DNA from: Sphingosinithalassobacter sp. CS137
GTDB taxonomy: Bacteria; Pseudomonadota; Alphaproteobacteria; Sphingomonadales; Sphingomonadaceae
NCBI RefSeq assembly: GCF_014334115.1
Contig: NZ_CP060494.1
Coordinates: 2,820,501 to 2,884,500 of the forward strand
Direction of reading: 5' to 3'
Length of the DNA: 64,000 nucleotides
Part shown: piece by piece, positions 56,450 through 64,000 of the stretch
Layout of the letters: each line of letters opens with the position of its first letter
How positions within the stretch are numbered: position 1 is the stretch's first letter
Position numbers and translations under genes: made by a program
Notes under the pieces: generated by a model
What the model saw: only the letters and a program-made list of their open reading frames with translations
What the model was told of the DNA's origin: nothing
The model's database searches: none

Positions 56450-57406
56450 ATGCCGACTCGCGTGTTCCTCACCATCGACACCGAGCTGATGTGGCGGCAC
56501 CATGCCGCCGGGCTCGATGCAGACACCATCGTCGAGCGCTCGCTCGAGCCCGCAGGCGTGGGAATCGGCTGGCAGCTCGCGCGGCTGGCCGACCATGGCC
56601 TGAAGGCGACATTCTTCGTCGATCCCATGCCGGCGCTGATCTATGGGCTCGATCCGATCAAGCGCGTGGTGGGAGCGATCCTGGAGGCGGGGCAGGAAGT
56701 GCAGCTCCATCTCCACCCCAACTGGACCGGCGCGAGTTGCGAGGATCGCCGCGCGACCGCGCTGTCGTTCGAGCTGATCGACTATGAATTCGCCGAGCAG
56801 GTGGAGCTGATCGCCGGCGCGAGCGACCTGCTGACGGCTGCGGGGGCGCCCGACCCGGTGGCGTTCCGCGCCGGCAGCTATGCCGCGAGCGACGATACGC
56901 TGGCGGCGCTCGCCGAACTCGATTTCCGCTATGACAGCAGCCACAACGGCTCCGAGCATCCCTGGCCGAGCGCGGTCTCGCTGCCGCCGCGCCAGATCGC
57001 CCCGATCGAGCATCGCGGCATCATCGAAGTACCGGTGACGCTGATCGAGGACATCGCGGGCCATCTGCGCCATTTCCAGATCTGTGCCCTGTCCGCAGCC
57101 GAGATGCGCGACGCGCTCGACCATGCGGTGCGCGAGAGCCATGCCGCGGTGACGATCGTCGGCCATGGCTTTGAGCTTGCAAACCGAGCCGGTACGCGGC
57201 CAAACGCAGTGCATGTCCGGCGATTCGAGACGCTGTGCCGGATGCTCGCTCAGCGGCAGGGAGCGATGGTGACCACGCATTTCGCCGAGCGGCCGCAGCT
57301 GCGACTGGGGCAGGAGGATGCGCCGCTCGCGCCGAATGCGCTGCGCACCCGCCTGCGCCAGGCCGAGCAGCTCTGGTCCAACCTGGTCGAAGAGCGCGCA
57401 GCATGA
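56450..57406 (+). CDS. Polysaccharide deacetylase-family protein
   Basis: A 318-residue NodB-like protein. The D-T motif at the start (MPTRVFLTIDTELMWRHHAA), a later ARLADHGLKATFFVDPMPAL and the histidine pair QEVQLHLHPNWTG match the family's metal site. Family members remove N- or O-acetyl groups from polysaccharides. The stop overlaps the next gene (ATGA), a FemAB/CelD-like acyltransferase, suggesting both act on one exopolysaccharide. Confidence 0.85.
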   Translation: MPTRVFLTIDTELMWRHHAAGLDADTIVERSLEPAGVGIGWQLARLADHGLKATFFVDPMPALIYGLDPIKRVVGAILEAGQEVQLHLHPNWTGASCEDRRATALSFELIDYEFAEQVELIAGASDLLTAAGAPDPVAFRAGSYAASDDTLAALAELDFRYDSSHNGSEHPWPSAVSLPPRQIAPIEHRGIIEVPVTLIEDIAGHLRHFQICALSAAEMRDALDHAVRESHAAVTIVGHGFELANRAGTRPNAVHVRRFETLCRMLAQRQGAMVTTHFAERPQLRLGQEDAPLAPNALRTRLRQAEQLWSNLVEERAA

Positions 57407-58329
57407 GCGCTGCCGGACACGCCAATCCGACAGCGCTCAAGTTCGAGATCGGCGCGCGGACGCTGATGCAGGTGAGCCGTGCGCTCGCCCGGGTGCCGCT
57501 GAGCCTGGAGGAAGCCCGCGAGGGGCGGCTGCCCGCGCTGCCGCCGCTGGAGCGCGAGGCGCATGGCTATTCGATCACGTCGCTGCCCGAGGACCGGCTG
57601 GAGGCGATGGTCTATGCCAGCGGCGGGATGCTGCCGTTCGTGCGGCAGCGCTATACGCGCTACTATGCCGATCTGGACGGCGGCTTCGATCGCTGGCTGG
57701 CGGGGCTTTCAGGCAACACGCGCCAGCAGCTCAAGCGCAAGGCCCGCAAGATCGCCGAAGTGTCGGGCGGTACGCTGGATGTGCGGCGCTTTCGCACACC
57801 CGATGAGCTGGAGGAATTCCACGACATCGGCCGACGCATCTCGCTACGCACCTATCAGGAGCGGCTGCTGGGATCGGGGCTGCCCGACACGCCCGAATTC
57901 CTGCGCGAGATGATGACATTGTCGGCGGCCGACCGGGTGCGGGCGTGGCTGCTGTACGTCGCGGGCGAGCCGGCGGCGTTCCTCTATTGCCCGGTGTTCG
58001 GCAAGACCGTGATTTACGCCCATGTCGGGCATGATCCGGCGTTCAACGACCTCTCGCCGGGCGCGGTGCTCCAGCTCGAGGCGTTTCGCGACCTGTTCGG
58101 CGAGGAGCGGTACGACCGCTTCGATTTCACCGAGGGCGAAGGCCAGCACAAGCGCCAGATGGCGACGGGCGGCGTGGCCTGCGTCGATCTGCTGCTGCTG
58201 CGGCCGAGCCTGGCGAACCGGGCGACGATGGCCGCGCTGGGTGGGTTCAACCGCAGCGTGGCGGCGCTGAAGCGGGTGGTGAACCGCACGCCGCTGAAGG
58301 GCGTGGCAAAGAAGGTACGGCGCGGCTAA
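57403..58329 (+). CDS. FemAB/CelD-like GNAT acyltransferase (BioF2-like domain)
   Basis: A 308-residue protein with a double GNAT fold. The region ADLDGGFDRWLAGLSGNTRQ followed by QLKRKARKIAEVSGG is typical of CelD/FemAB-like enzymes, and GAVLQLEAFRDLFGEERYDR and FDFTEGEGQHKRQMATGG form the later GNAT-like motif. Related genes occur in exopolysaccharide clusters. ATG 57403 overlaps the deacetylase stop as ATGA. Its stop overlaps the convergent antiporter's stop by 4 bp. Confidence 0.83.
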   Translation: MSAAGHANPTALKFEIGARTLMQVSRALARVPLSLEEAREGRLPALPPLEREAHGYSITSLPEDRLEAMVYASGGMLPFVRQRYTRYYADLDGGFDRWLAGLSGNTRQQLKRKARKIAEVSGGTLDVRRFRTPDELEEFHDIGRRISLRTYQERLLGSGLPDTPEFLREMMTLSAADRVRAWLLYVAGEPAAFLYCPVFGKTVIYAHVGHDPAFNDLSPGAVLQLEAFRDLFGEERYDRFDFTEGEGQHKRQMATGGVACVDLLLLRPSLANRATMAALGGFNRSVAALKRVVNRTPLKGVAKKVRRG

Positions 58330-59588
58330 CGCACCGGTTCGGGGCCTTCGCGCGCGACGTGATCGACCACCCAGCCGGCGGTGAGGCCGTGCACCGCCGT
58401 CGAGAGCAGGATGGTGAGCGCGATCGTCGCCCAGAGCTGGCCCTCGTTCAGAAATTCCATATGGCTGGTGGCATAGCCGAGATAGTAGATCGAGCCGATG
58501 CCGCGTACGCCGTAGAAGGCGACGACCCAGCGTTCGCGCGGGCGCAAATCGGTGCCGATCAGCGAAAGCCAGCCGCTCGCCGGACGGATCACGAAGATCA
58601 CGGCCACTGCGATCGCGACATGCGCCCAGTCGAGTTCGCCCCAGATGGTGGGGAAGACGCCGCCGATCAGCACGAGCAGCAGCGCGGTGAGCGAATATTC
58701 GATCGATTCGTTGAAATGGTGGCAACGGGCGTGGAATTCATGGTCGGCCTCGACCCGGCGGAGGACCGCTCCGGCGACGAAGGCGGCGATGAAGCCATAG
58801 CCTTCGAGCAGTTCGGTCGCGCCATAGCAGAGCAGAACGCCGGCGATCGCCACGACACTTGAGCCGGTGTCGGCGAGCACATTGCCCCTCGGTACCACGA
58901 ACAGCATCCGCCCGAGCAGCCAGCCGACCGCCGCGCCCCCCGCGACGCCGACCAGGATTCGATAGACGACGTCCTGCGCAACCCAGGTCAAGATCAGTTC
59001 GCCTGCGCCGGTTCCCGCCGCGGCGACGAGCAACCCCAGATAGACGAAGGGAAAGGCCAGCCCGTCGTTCAGTCCCGCCTCGGTGGTGAGGGCGAAGCGA
59101 ACCGGATGTTCTCCGCCCTCGGTCGGCGGGCCGACCTGCACTTCGCCGGCGAGCACGGGATCGGTAGGCGCCATCACCGCGCCCAGCAGGATCGCGCCGG
59201 CGAGCGTCATTCCCGCCACGGCGAACCCCATCAGCGCCACGGCCGCGATCGTGAGCGGCATCGCGATGGCGAGCAGGCGGACGGTGGGTTTCCACCGCGT
59301 GAAGCTGGAGAGATTGTCGATCCGCAGGCCGGTGCCGAACAAGGCGACGATCACCGCGAGCTCGCTGGTGAGCTCCCAGAATCGCGAGGCGGTGCGCGGG
59401 TCCAGCGCCTCGGGCATGCCGGGGATGAGCGAGAAGGTGATCATGCCGAACAGGATCAGCAGCGCCGAGGCGGCCGGCTCGCGGCCCGAGAAGAGCCGCG
59501 GTAGCCAGGCGGCGAGAATGATCGCACCGCCCAGCGCGACCATCGCGACATGATAGGTGCTGAATCCGAAAAAAGGTTCGTCGGCCAA
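58326..59588 (-). CDS. CPA1-type cation:proton antiporter
   Basis: A 420-residue membrane protein with about 12 helices. It shows the NhaP/CPA1 segment GAILLGAVMAPTDPVLAGEV, where the aspartate is a cation/proton site, followed by LTTEAGLNDGLAFPFVYLGL. TTG 59588 is taken as start because the homologous start is ADEPFFGFSTYHVA; upstream ATG codons lead into non-family sequence. It exchanges Na+ or K+ for protons across the inner membrane. The gene converges on the acyltransferase gene and diverges from recO. Confidence 0.88.
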   Translation of the reverse strand: MADEPFFGFSTYHVAMVALGGAIILAAWLPRLFSGREPAASALLILFGMITFSLIPGMPEALDPRTASRFWELTSELAVIVALFGTGLRIDNLSSFTRWKPTVRLLAIAMPLTIAAVALMGFAVAGMTLAGAILLGAVMAPTDPVLAGEVQVGPPTEGGEHPVRFALTTEAGLNDGLAFPFVYLGLLVAAAGTGAGELILTWVAQDVVYRILVGVAGGAAVGWLLGRMLFVVPRGNVLADTGSSVVAIAGVLLCYGATELLEGYGFIAAFVAGAVLRRVEADHEFHARCHHFNESIEYSLTALLLVLIGGVFPTIWGELDWAHVAIAVAVIFVIRPASGWLSLIGTDLRPRERWVVAFYGVRGIGSIYYLGYATSHMEFLNEGQLWATIALTILLSTAVHGLTAGWVVDHVAREGPEPVR

Positions 59589-59724
59589 ACGCGATGCTCC
59601 ACAGATGCCCCGGCGGGCCGGCGGCGCACGCGAGTGCAGTGCTCCGGCCCACCCCAACGCGCGGTGCGGCCAAGCGGTTGCCGCCGCCATTTCCGCCACG
59701 GCCGCACGCCGCTAGGGTGGCGCG

Positions 59725-60456
59725 ATGCACCTGCGCGCCGAAGCCATCGTCCTGTCCGTGCGCGCGCATGGCGAGCATGGCGCCGTCGTTCGGGCGCTGA
59801 CCGAGGCGCATGGGCTGCAACCGGGGTATGTCCGCGGCGGACGGTCGCGGCGGTTGAAGCCAGTGCTCCAGCCGGGAAATCTGGTCCTCGGCGAATGGCG
59901 AGCACGGACCGAGGAGCAACTCGCGAGCCTGACGACCGAGCTGGTGCACAGCCGGGCGCCGCTGTTTTCCGAGCCGCTGCCGGCCGCCGCGATCGATTGG
60001 GTGACTGCGCTGACGGCGGCGGTGCTGCCCGAGGGGCAGCCTTATCCACGGCTGCATGCGGCGCTCGACGGCGTGCTCGCCGCGATCGAGGCGGCGCCGG
60101 CGGCGCGCGGCTGGGGCACGGCGCTGGTGCGCTACGAGCTGCTGCTGCTGGCCGAGCTGGGGTTCGGACTCGATCTGGAGCGGTGCGCGGCGACCGGCGG
60201 AACGGCGGAGCTGGCATTCGTCAGCCCGCGGAGCGGCGCCGCGGTGAGCCGCGCGGGCGCGGCGGGATATGAGGCGCGGCTGCTGCCGCTGCCCGGGTTC
60301 GTCGCGGCCGGTGGAACCGCCGAATGGCGCGAGATCCTGGATGGCCTGCAGCTTGCCGGCCACTTCCTCGAGCGCGATCTGCTGACCGGGCGGGCGGGCG
60401 AGACGCTGGCAGCGCGCACGCGCCTGATCGATCGGATCAAGAGGGCGGTTGCGTGA
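59725..60456 (+). CDS. recO: DNA repair protein RecO
   Basis: A 243-residue recombination mediator that helps load RecA at gaps. The OB-fold N-terminus shows [20 protein letters not shown] and [20 protein letters not shown]; a helical C-terminal domain follows. The four-cysteine zinc knuckle found in some RecO proteins is absent. It precedes leuB by 46 bp on the same strand, apparently a chance pairing. Confidence 0.93.
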   Translation: MHLRAEAIVLSVRAHGEHGAVVRALTEAHGLQPGYVRGGRSRRLKPVLQPGNLVLGEWRARTEEQLASLTTELVHSRAPLFSEPLPAAAIDWVTALTAAVLPEGQPYPRLHAALDGVLAAIEAAPAARGWGTALVRYELLLLAELGFGLDLERCAATGGTAELAFVSPRSGAAVSRAGAAGYEARLLPLPGFVAAGGTAEWREILDGLQLAGHFLERDLLTGRAGETLAARTRLIDRIKRAVA

Positions 60457-60502
60457 GCGCGCGACATCGGCAATGCGCTGCGCCGAGGGAGGGCTGGTTT
60501 CA

Positions 60503-61549
60503 GTGGCATTGATCGCGATTTTGCCGGGCGACGGCATCGGTCCCGAAGTGACGGCCGAGGCGCGCCGGGTGCTCGAGGCCGTGGGCTGCGGAGCAAGGTT
60601 CGAAGAAGCGCTGGTGGGAGGCGCGGCCTATCTCGAAACCGGTATGCCGCTGCCGCCCGATACGCTGGCGCTGGCGAAACGCGCCGACGCGATTCTGTTT
60701 GGCGCGGTCGGGGCGCCGCAATATGACACGCTGGAGCGCGCCTTTCGCCCCGAGGCAGCGATCCTGGGGCTGCGCAAGGAACTGGGCCTGTTCGCCAACC
60801 TGCGCCCGTCGAAGCTGTTCGCGGGACTGGAAGGGGCTTCGGCGCTTCGCCCCGAAATCGCGCGCGACATCGATCTGGTGATCGTCCGCGAGCTGACCGG
60901 CGACGTCTATTTCGGCGAGAAGGGCCGCAAGCTGAACGACGCAGGGCATCGCCTGGGCTTCGACATCATGGCCTATGACGAAGCCGAAATCGCACGAATC
61001 GCCCGCGTCGGCTTCGAGACGGCGCGCACGCGCTCGCGCCGGCTGGTGTCGGTCGACAAGGCGAATGTGCTCGAAAGCTCGCAGCTCTGGCGCGACGTGG
61101 TGAACGAAGTTTCGGCCGACTATCGCGACGTCGCGTTGAGCCACATGTACGTCGACAATGCCGCGATGCAGCTGGTGCGCAATCCGGGACAGTTCGACGT
61201 GGTCGTCACCGGCAATCTGTTCGGCGACATCCTCTCGGACCAGGCGAGCATGTGCGCGGGGTCGATCGGCATGCTGCCGTCCGCCTCGCTGGGCGAGGGC
61301 AGTCGCGGCCTCTACGAGCCGATCCACGGCAGCGCGCCGGACATCGCCGGGCAGGGCAAGGCGAATCCCTGCGCCGCAATTCTCTCGGCGGCGATGCTGC
61401 TGCGCCACTCGCTCGACGACGTGCCGAACGCCGAGCGGATCGAGGCCGCCGTCGCGCGCGCGCTGGCGAGCGGAGTGCGGACCGCCGATCTGGGCGGCAG
61501 CTGCTCGACGCGGGAGATGGGCGACACCGTGCTCAGGCACCTCGCGTGA
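60503..61549 (+). CDS. leuB: 3-isopropylmalate dehydrogenase
   Basis: A 348-residue NAD-dependent enzyme of leucine synthesis, oxidising and decarboxylating 3-isopropylmalate. The start [20 protein letters not shown] and the substrate/metal motif [20 protein letters not shown] are present, with [19 protein letters not shown] near the end. GTG 60503 is chosen because GAGGGAGGG lies about ten bases upstream and the family start fits; the frame is open further upstream. The stop overlaps the next start (GTGA), so the glycosyltransferase is coupled. Confidence 0.97.
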   Translation: MALIAILPGDGIGPEVTAEARRVLEAVGCGARFEEALVGGAAYLETGMPLPPDTLALAKRADAILFGAVGAPQYDTLERAFRPEAAILGLRKELGLFANLRPSKLFAGLEGASALRPEIARDIDLVIVRELTGDVYFGEKGRKLNDAGHRLGFDIMAYDEAEIARIARVGFETARTRSRRLVSVDKANVLESSQLWRDVVNEVSADYRDVALSHMYVDNAAMQLVRNPGQFDVVVTGNLFGDILSDQASMCAGSIGMLPSASLGEGSRGLYEPIHGSAPDIAGQGKANPCAAILSAAMLLRHSLDDVPNAERIEAAVARALASGVRTADLGGSCSTREMGDTVLRHLA

Positions 61550-62652
61550 TCCCGCGATCGCTGGAGCTCGCGGTCGTCATCCCGACCTTCAACGAGCGCG
61601 AGAATGTGCCGGTGCTGATCGCAAAGCTCGATCAGGCGCTGGAAGGCCGCGCCTGGGAAGCGATCTTCGTCGATGACGACAGCCCCGACGGCACGGCGGA
61701 CGCCGCGCGCGAGCTGGCGCGGATCGACGGACGGGTGCGGGTAATCCAGCGGATCGGCCGGCGCGGCCTTTCTTCGGCGTGCATCGAGGGCATGTGCGCG
61801 ACCGCGGCGCCGGCGGTCGCGGTGATCGACGGCGACCTGCAGCATGACGAGACGCTGCTGCCGAAGATGCTCGACGCGTTGCAGGCGGACGCAACGCTCG
61901 ACGTGGTGATCGGATCGCGCTTCGTCGAAGGCGGCGGCACGGGCGAATGGGATCGCGACCGAGTGGCCAAATCGGCGCTTGCTACGCGATTGTCTCGCGG
62001 CGTGCTGAAGGACGGGCTCACCGATCCGATGAGCGGCTTCTTCATGATCCGGTCGGACGTGATGCGCGGCCTCGCGCCGCTGCTGTCGGGCATCGGCTTC
62101 AAGATCCTGCTCGACATCATGACCGCGAGCCCGCGGCCGCTGAAGTTCAGGGAGCTGCCCTATGTCTTCCGAATCCGCGAAGCCGGCGAGAGCAAGCTCG
62201 ATCACGTGGTGGCGATGGAATATCTGATCGCGCTCTACGATCGCATGTTCGGGCGTTTCGTGCCGGTCCGCTTCGCGATGTTCTCCGCGATCGGCGCGCT
62301 GGGGGCGGGGCTGCACATGGCGGTGCTGTGGCTGTTCTTCATAGGCGCGGGGCTGGGGTTCATCGTCGCCACCGCGATCGCCACGCTGGCGGCGATGACG
62401 TTCAACTTCTTCCTCAACAATGCACTCACCTATCGCGATCGGCGGCTGAAGGGCGCGAAGGCGCTGGTGAGCGGCTGGCTTTCCTTCTGTGCGGTCTGCG
62501 CGGTCGGGGCAGTGGCAAACGTCGGCGTGGCGGCGTTCCTGCACGATGTGCAGCACGGATACTGGGCGTTCTCGGCGCTTGCCGGCATCCTCGTCGGCGC
62601 GGTGTGGAACTTCGCGCTATCGTCGCGCTTCACCTGGGGGCGGTACAAGTAA
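61546..62652 (+). CDS. GT2 glycosyltransferase fused to a GtrA-like membrane domain
   Basis: A 368-residue protein. The N-terminal GT2 domain (about 1-230) shows [22 protein letters not shown] motif [10 protein letters not shown] and [17 protein letters not shown], the dolichyl-phosphate-mannose-synthase type. The C-terminal four-helix GtrA domain (about 235-360) shows [20 protein letters not shown] and [17 protein letters not shown]. Such fusions charge and flip polyprenyl-phosphate sugars. The GTG start overlaps leuB. A PMT-family gene converges from downstream and could use the lipid-linked sugar. Confidence 0.93.
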   Translation: MIPRSLELAVVIPTFNERENVPVLIAKLDQALEGRAWEAIFVDDDSPDGTADAARELARIDGRVRVIQRIGRRGLSSACIEGMCATAAPAVAVIDGDLQHDETLLPKMLDALQADATLDVVIGSRFVEGGGTGEWDRDRVAKSALATRLSRGVLKDGLTDPMSGFFMIRSDVMRGLAPLLSGIGFKILLDIMTASPRPLKFRELPYVFRIREAGESKLDHVVAMEYLIALYDRMFGRFVPVRFAMFSAIGALGAGLHMAVLWLFFIGAGLGFIVATAIATLAAMTFNFFLNNALTYRDRRLKGAKALVSGWLSFCAVCAVGAVANVGVAAFLHDVQHGYWAFSALAGILVGAVWNFALSSRFTWGRYK

Positions 62653-62673
62653 CTCGCCGCCGCACCGGCAGCA

Positions 62674-64000
62674 TCACCTCCAGCTCGGGAACCACATCCA
62701 GAATTCGAACGCGTCGCCTCCGGAGAGCGGCGCGGCCGAGAGGATCGGATAGAAATAGATGAAGGCGAGCAGCGCCGCGCCGCCGAACCATTCCTCGAGC
62801 CCGCGCCGCTTGCCCCCATCGAAATGGTGGAAGGCGACCGCCAGCACCAGCGCGAGGAAAATGCCCGAGAGATGATAATAGTAATAGAAGCCCAGTGACT
62901 TGGGGATGACGATGTAGATGGCGAGCGAAGCGGTCCACAGCAGCGCCATCGCCAGCGGCACGATCGCCTTCGACCGGAACCATGCCCAGTAGCAGGCGGC
63001 TACGGCGACGAGACCGCCCCACATGATCACCGGATTGCCGATCAGCAGTACCCCGCGCTGGGCGCCGCCCTCGAACTCGTAGAAATACCAGATCGGCCGC
63101 AGCATCAGCGGCCAGCTCCACCAGTCGGACTCATAGGTGTGCGCCGACAGCACCTGGGTCTGCGCCTCGTACATCTTGAACTGGAACGCGACGATCTCGC
63201 CGGGAGGGATCGCCCCATAGGCGTAGAAGAAGGCCGGTAGATAGGTGAGAAAATAAACGGTGATGCTCACGGCGCCCATCAGCAGCAGCCCCGGAAGCGT
63301 CGCGAGACCCGGCCAGTGCGGCTGACCCTTTCCGGCGAGAGCGGCGGCCACCATTCCCCGCTGCGGCTGCGGCTGCGGCTGCGGCTGCGCCGGGCGCGAG
63401 GCGCTGCGGCGGGCGTCGATCAGCCGGATCGTCACGAACGCCAGCCCCGCGAGCGCGACATAGGGGATCGCGGCCCATTTCACGCCGACCGCGAGCCCCA
63501 GCAACACGCTTCCCGCGATCCAGCGCATGAGCACCTTGTTCGGCGGCGCGCGCATCGCCGCCAGGAACGCCACCATCGCCCAGACGAGGAACGCGCCCAG
63601 AAACACGTCGAGCATCGCGATCCGCGCCTGCACATAGAGCAGCTGGTTCAGCGCGACGAACACCGCGCCCGCGAGAGCAAAGCGCATGCGCCCCAGCAGC
63701 AGCCACAGGATCGCGAACACGCCGGCGACCGTGGCGCTGCCGGCGAGCGTCGACGGCAGGCGCCATCCCCAGACATTGTCTCCGAAAACCGCCATGCCGA
63801 GCGCGATCAGTTCCTTGGCGACCAGCGGATGCTCGGTGTTGCGCGCCTGATCGAGCAGCAGCAGGCTGCGCGCGGCAGGCACGTAATGAGTCTCGTCGAA
63901 CTGAATGATGCCCGGGCGGTCGAGATGCACGGTGAACAGGATCTGGGCAGCGAGGGCGACGAGCAGCCCGACCAGCCAGGGACGGGAGCGAAGGTCAGTG
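62674..64000 (-). CDS. PMT-family (dolichyl-phosphate-mannose-protein mannosyltransferase-like) glycosyltransferase, 5' end beyond window
   Basis: The C-terminal 441 codons or more of a multi-pass GT-C enzyme. The acidic catalytic loop is in view (IIQFDETHYVPAARSLLLLD), followed by NTEHPLVAKELIALGMAVFG and many membrane helices (VKWAAIPYVALAGLAFVTIR). A low-complexity Gln/Pro repeat (QPQPQPQPQ) sits in a cytoplasmic or periplasmic loop. The frame runs through the right edge with no stop, so the start is outside. It probably transfers a mannose-type sugar from a polyprenyl carrier, matching the adjacent GT2-GtrA gene. Confidence 0.9.
   Translation of the reverse strand, partial: TDLRSRPWLVGLLVALAAQILFTVHLDRPGIIQFDETHYVPAARSLLLLDQARNTEHPLVAKELIALGMAVFGDNVWGWRLPSTLAGSATVAGVFAILWLLLGRMRFALAGAVFVALNQLLYVQARIAMLDVFLGAFLVWAMVAFLAAMRAPPNKVLMRWIAGSVLLGLAVGVKWAAIPYVALAGLAFVTIRLIDARRSASRPAQPQPQPQPQRGMVAAALAGKGQPHWPGLATLPGLLLMGAVSITVYFLTYLPAFFYAYGAIPPGEIVAFQFKMYEAQTQVLSAHTYESDWWSWPLMLRPIWYFYEFEGGAQRGVLLIGNPVIMWGGLVAVAACYWAWFRSKAIVPLAMALLWTASLAIYIVIPKSLGFYYYYHLSGIFLALVLAVAFHHFDGGKRRGLEEWFGGAALLAFIYFYPILSAAPLSGGDAFEFWMWFPSWR
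63361..63390 (-). repeat. GGCTGC hexamer microsatellite in the PMT gene
   Basis: Five consecutive copies of GGCTGC (CAGCCG-like on the coding strand) encode a Gln-Pro dipeptide run inside the PMT-family protein. The unit is a multiple of three, so copy number changes would alter the loop length without shifting the frame. Confidence 0.85.

Overview
The window is high-GC chromosomal DNA from an alphaproteobacterium, most likely a member of the Sphingomonadaceae (Sphingomonas or a close relative). The evidence is gene content and order: yajC-secD-secF followed by an Mth938-type gene; a detached F0 operon (atpI-atpB-atpE-atpF'-atpF); YdbH/YnbE/YdbL; dnaK-dnaJ; a bacteriophytochrome with heme oxygenase; DUF3089 and 'vgr-related' proteins; and TonB-receptor signal and plug sequences typical of sphingomonads. 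Most genes are ordinary chromosomal ones in short operons with start/stop overlaps.

Layout. 0-3.6 kb: an Lrp-type regulator diverges from a leucine-dehydrogenase-like gene, a short ACT-like ORF and an acetolactate synthase large subunit (branched-chain amino acids). 3.65-7.25 kb: tRNA-Pro(GGG), then yajC-secD-secF and an Mth938 protein (Sec export). 7.3-13.7 kb: an alpha/beta hydrolase, a GT4 glycosyltransferase, a DUF985 cupin, small membrane proteins, OsmC and a cold-shock protein. 14-19 kb: the most accessory-looking part, with a cysteine-rich mini-protein, a second cold-shock protein, a PaaA2/ParE-like toxin-antitoxin pair, a nucleotidyltransferase-fold gene with a small overlapping partner, and a visibly AT-richer GHKL ATPase gene. 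19-22.5 kb: uvrA, carrying an in-frame palindromic repeat element, and a UVR-motif protein. 22.7-26.3 kb: TonB receptor, small membrane protein and PepSY protein (iron uptake). 26.4-30.2 kb: hydrolases, stress-type small proteins, enoyl-CoA hydratase, an HExxH protein and a copper chaperone.

30.3-35.4 kb: dnaK-dnaJ and secreted proteins, including one with seven in-register 12-residue W-x-N-G-T repeats. 35.5-40 kb: purB, heme oxygenase and bacteriophytochrome kinase as a tight operon. 40.2-45.3 kb: an EF-hand protein, radC and the ydbH-ynbE-ydbL operon. 45.4-48.1 kb: the F0 operon ending in a strong terminator. 48.2-56.4 kb: an S41 peptidase, an AraC/GyrI regulator, uvrC, an unknown secreted protein and a DUF3857/transglutaminase/TPR protein. 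56.4-64 kb: polysaccharide deacetylase plus acetyltransferase, a CPA1 antiporter, recO, leuB, a GT2-GtrA glycosyltransferase and the C-terminal part of a PMT-family mannosyltransferase that runs off the right edge.

The items most worth follow-up are the in-frame palindromic insertion in uvrA, the solitary GHKL ATPase with a possible C-terminal nuclease motif, the W-x-N-G-T repeat protein, the LeuDH/ACT/ALS operon, and the cysteine-rich mini-protein between two cold-shock genes. No CRISPR array, rRNA, complete IS element or prophage was seen.
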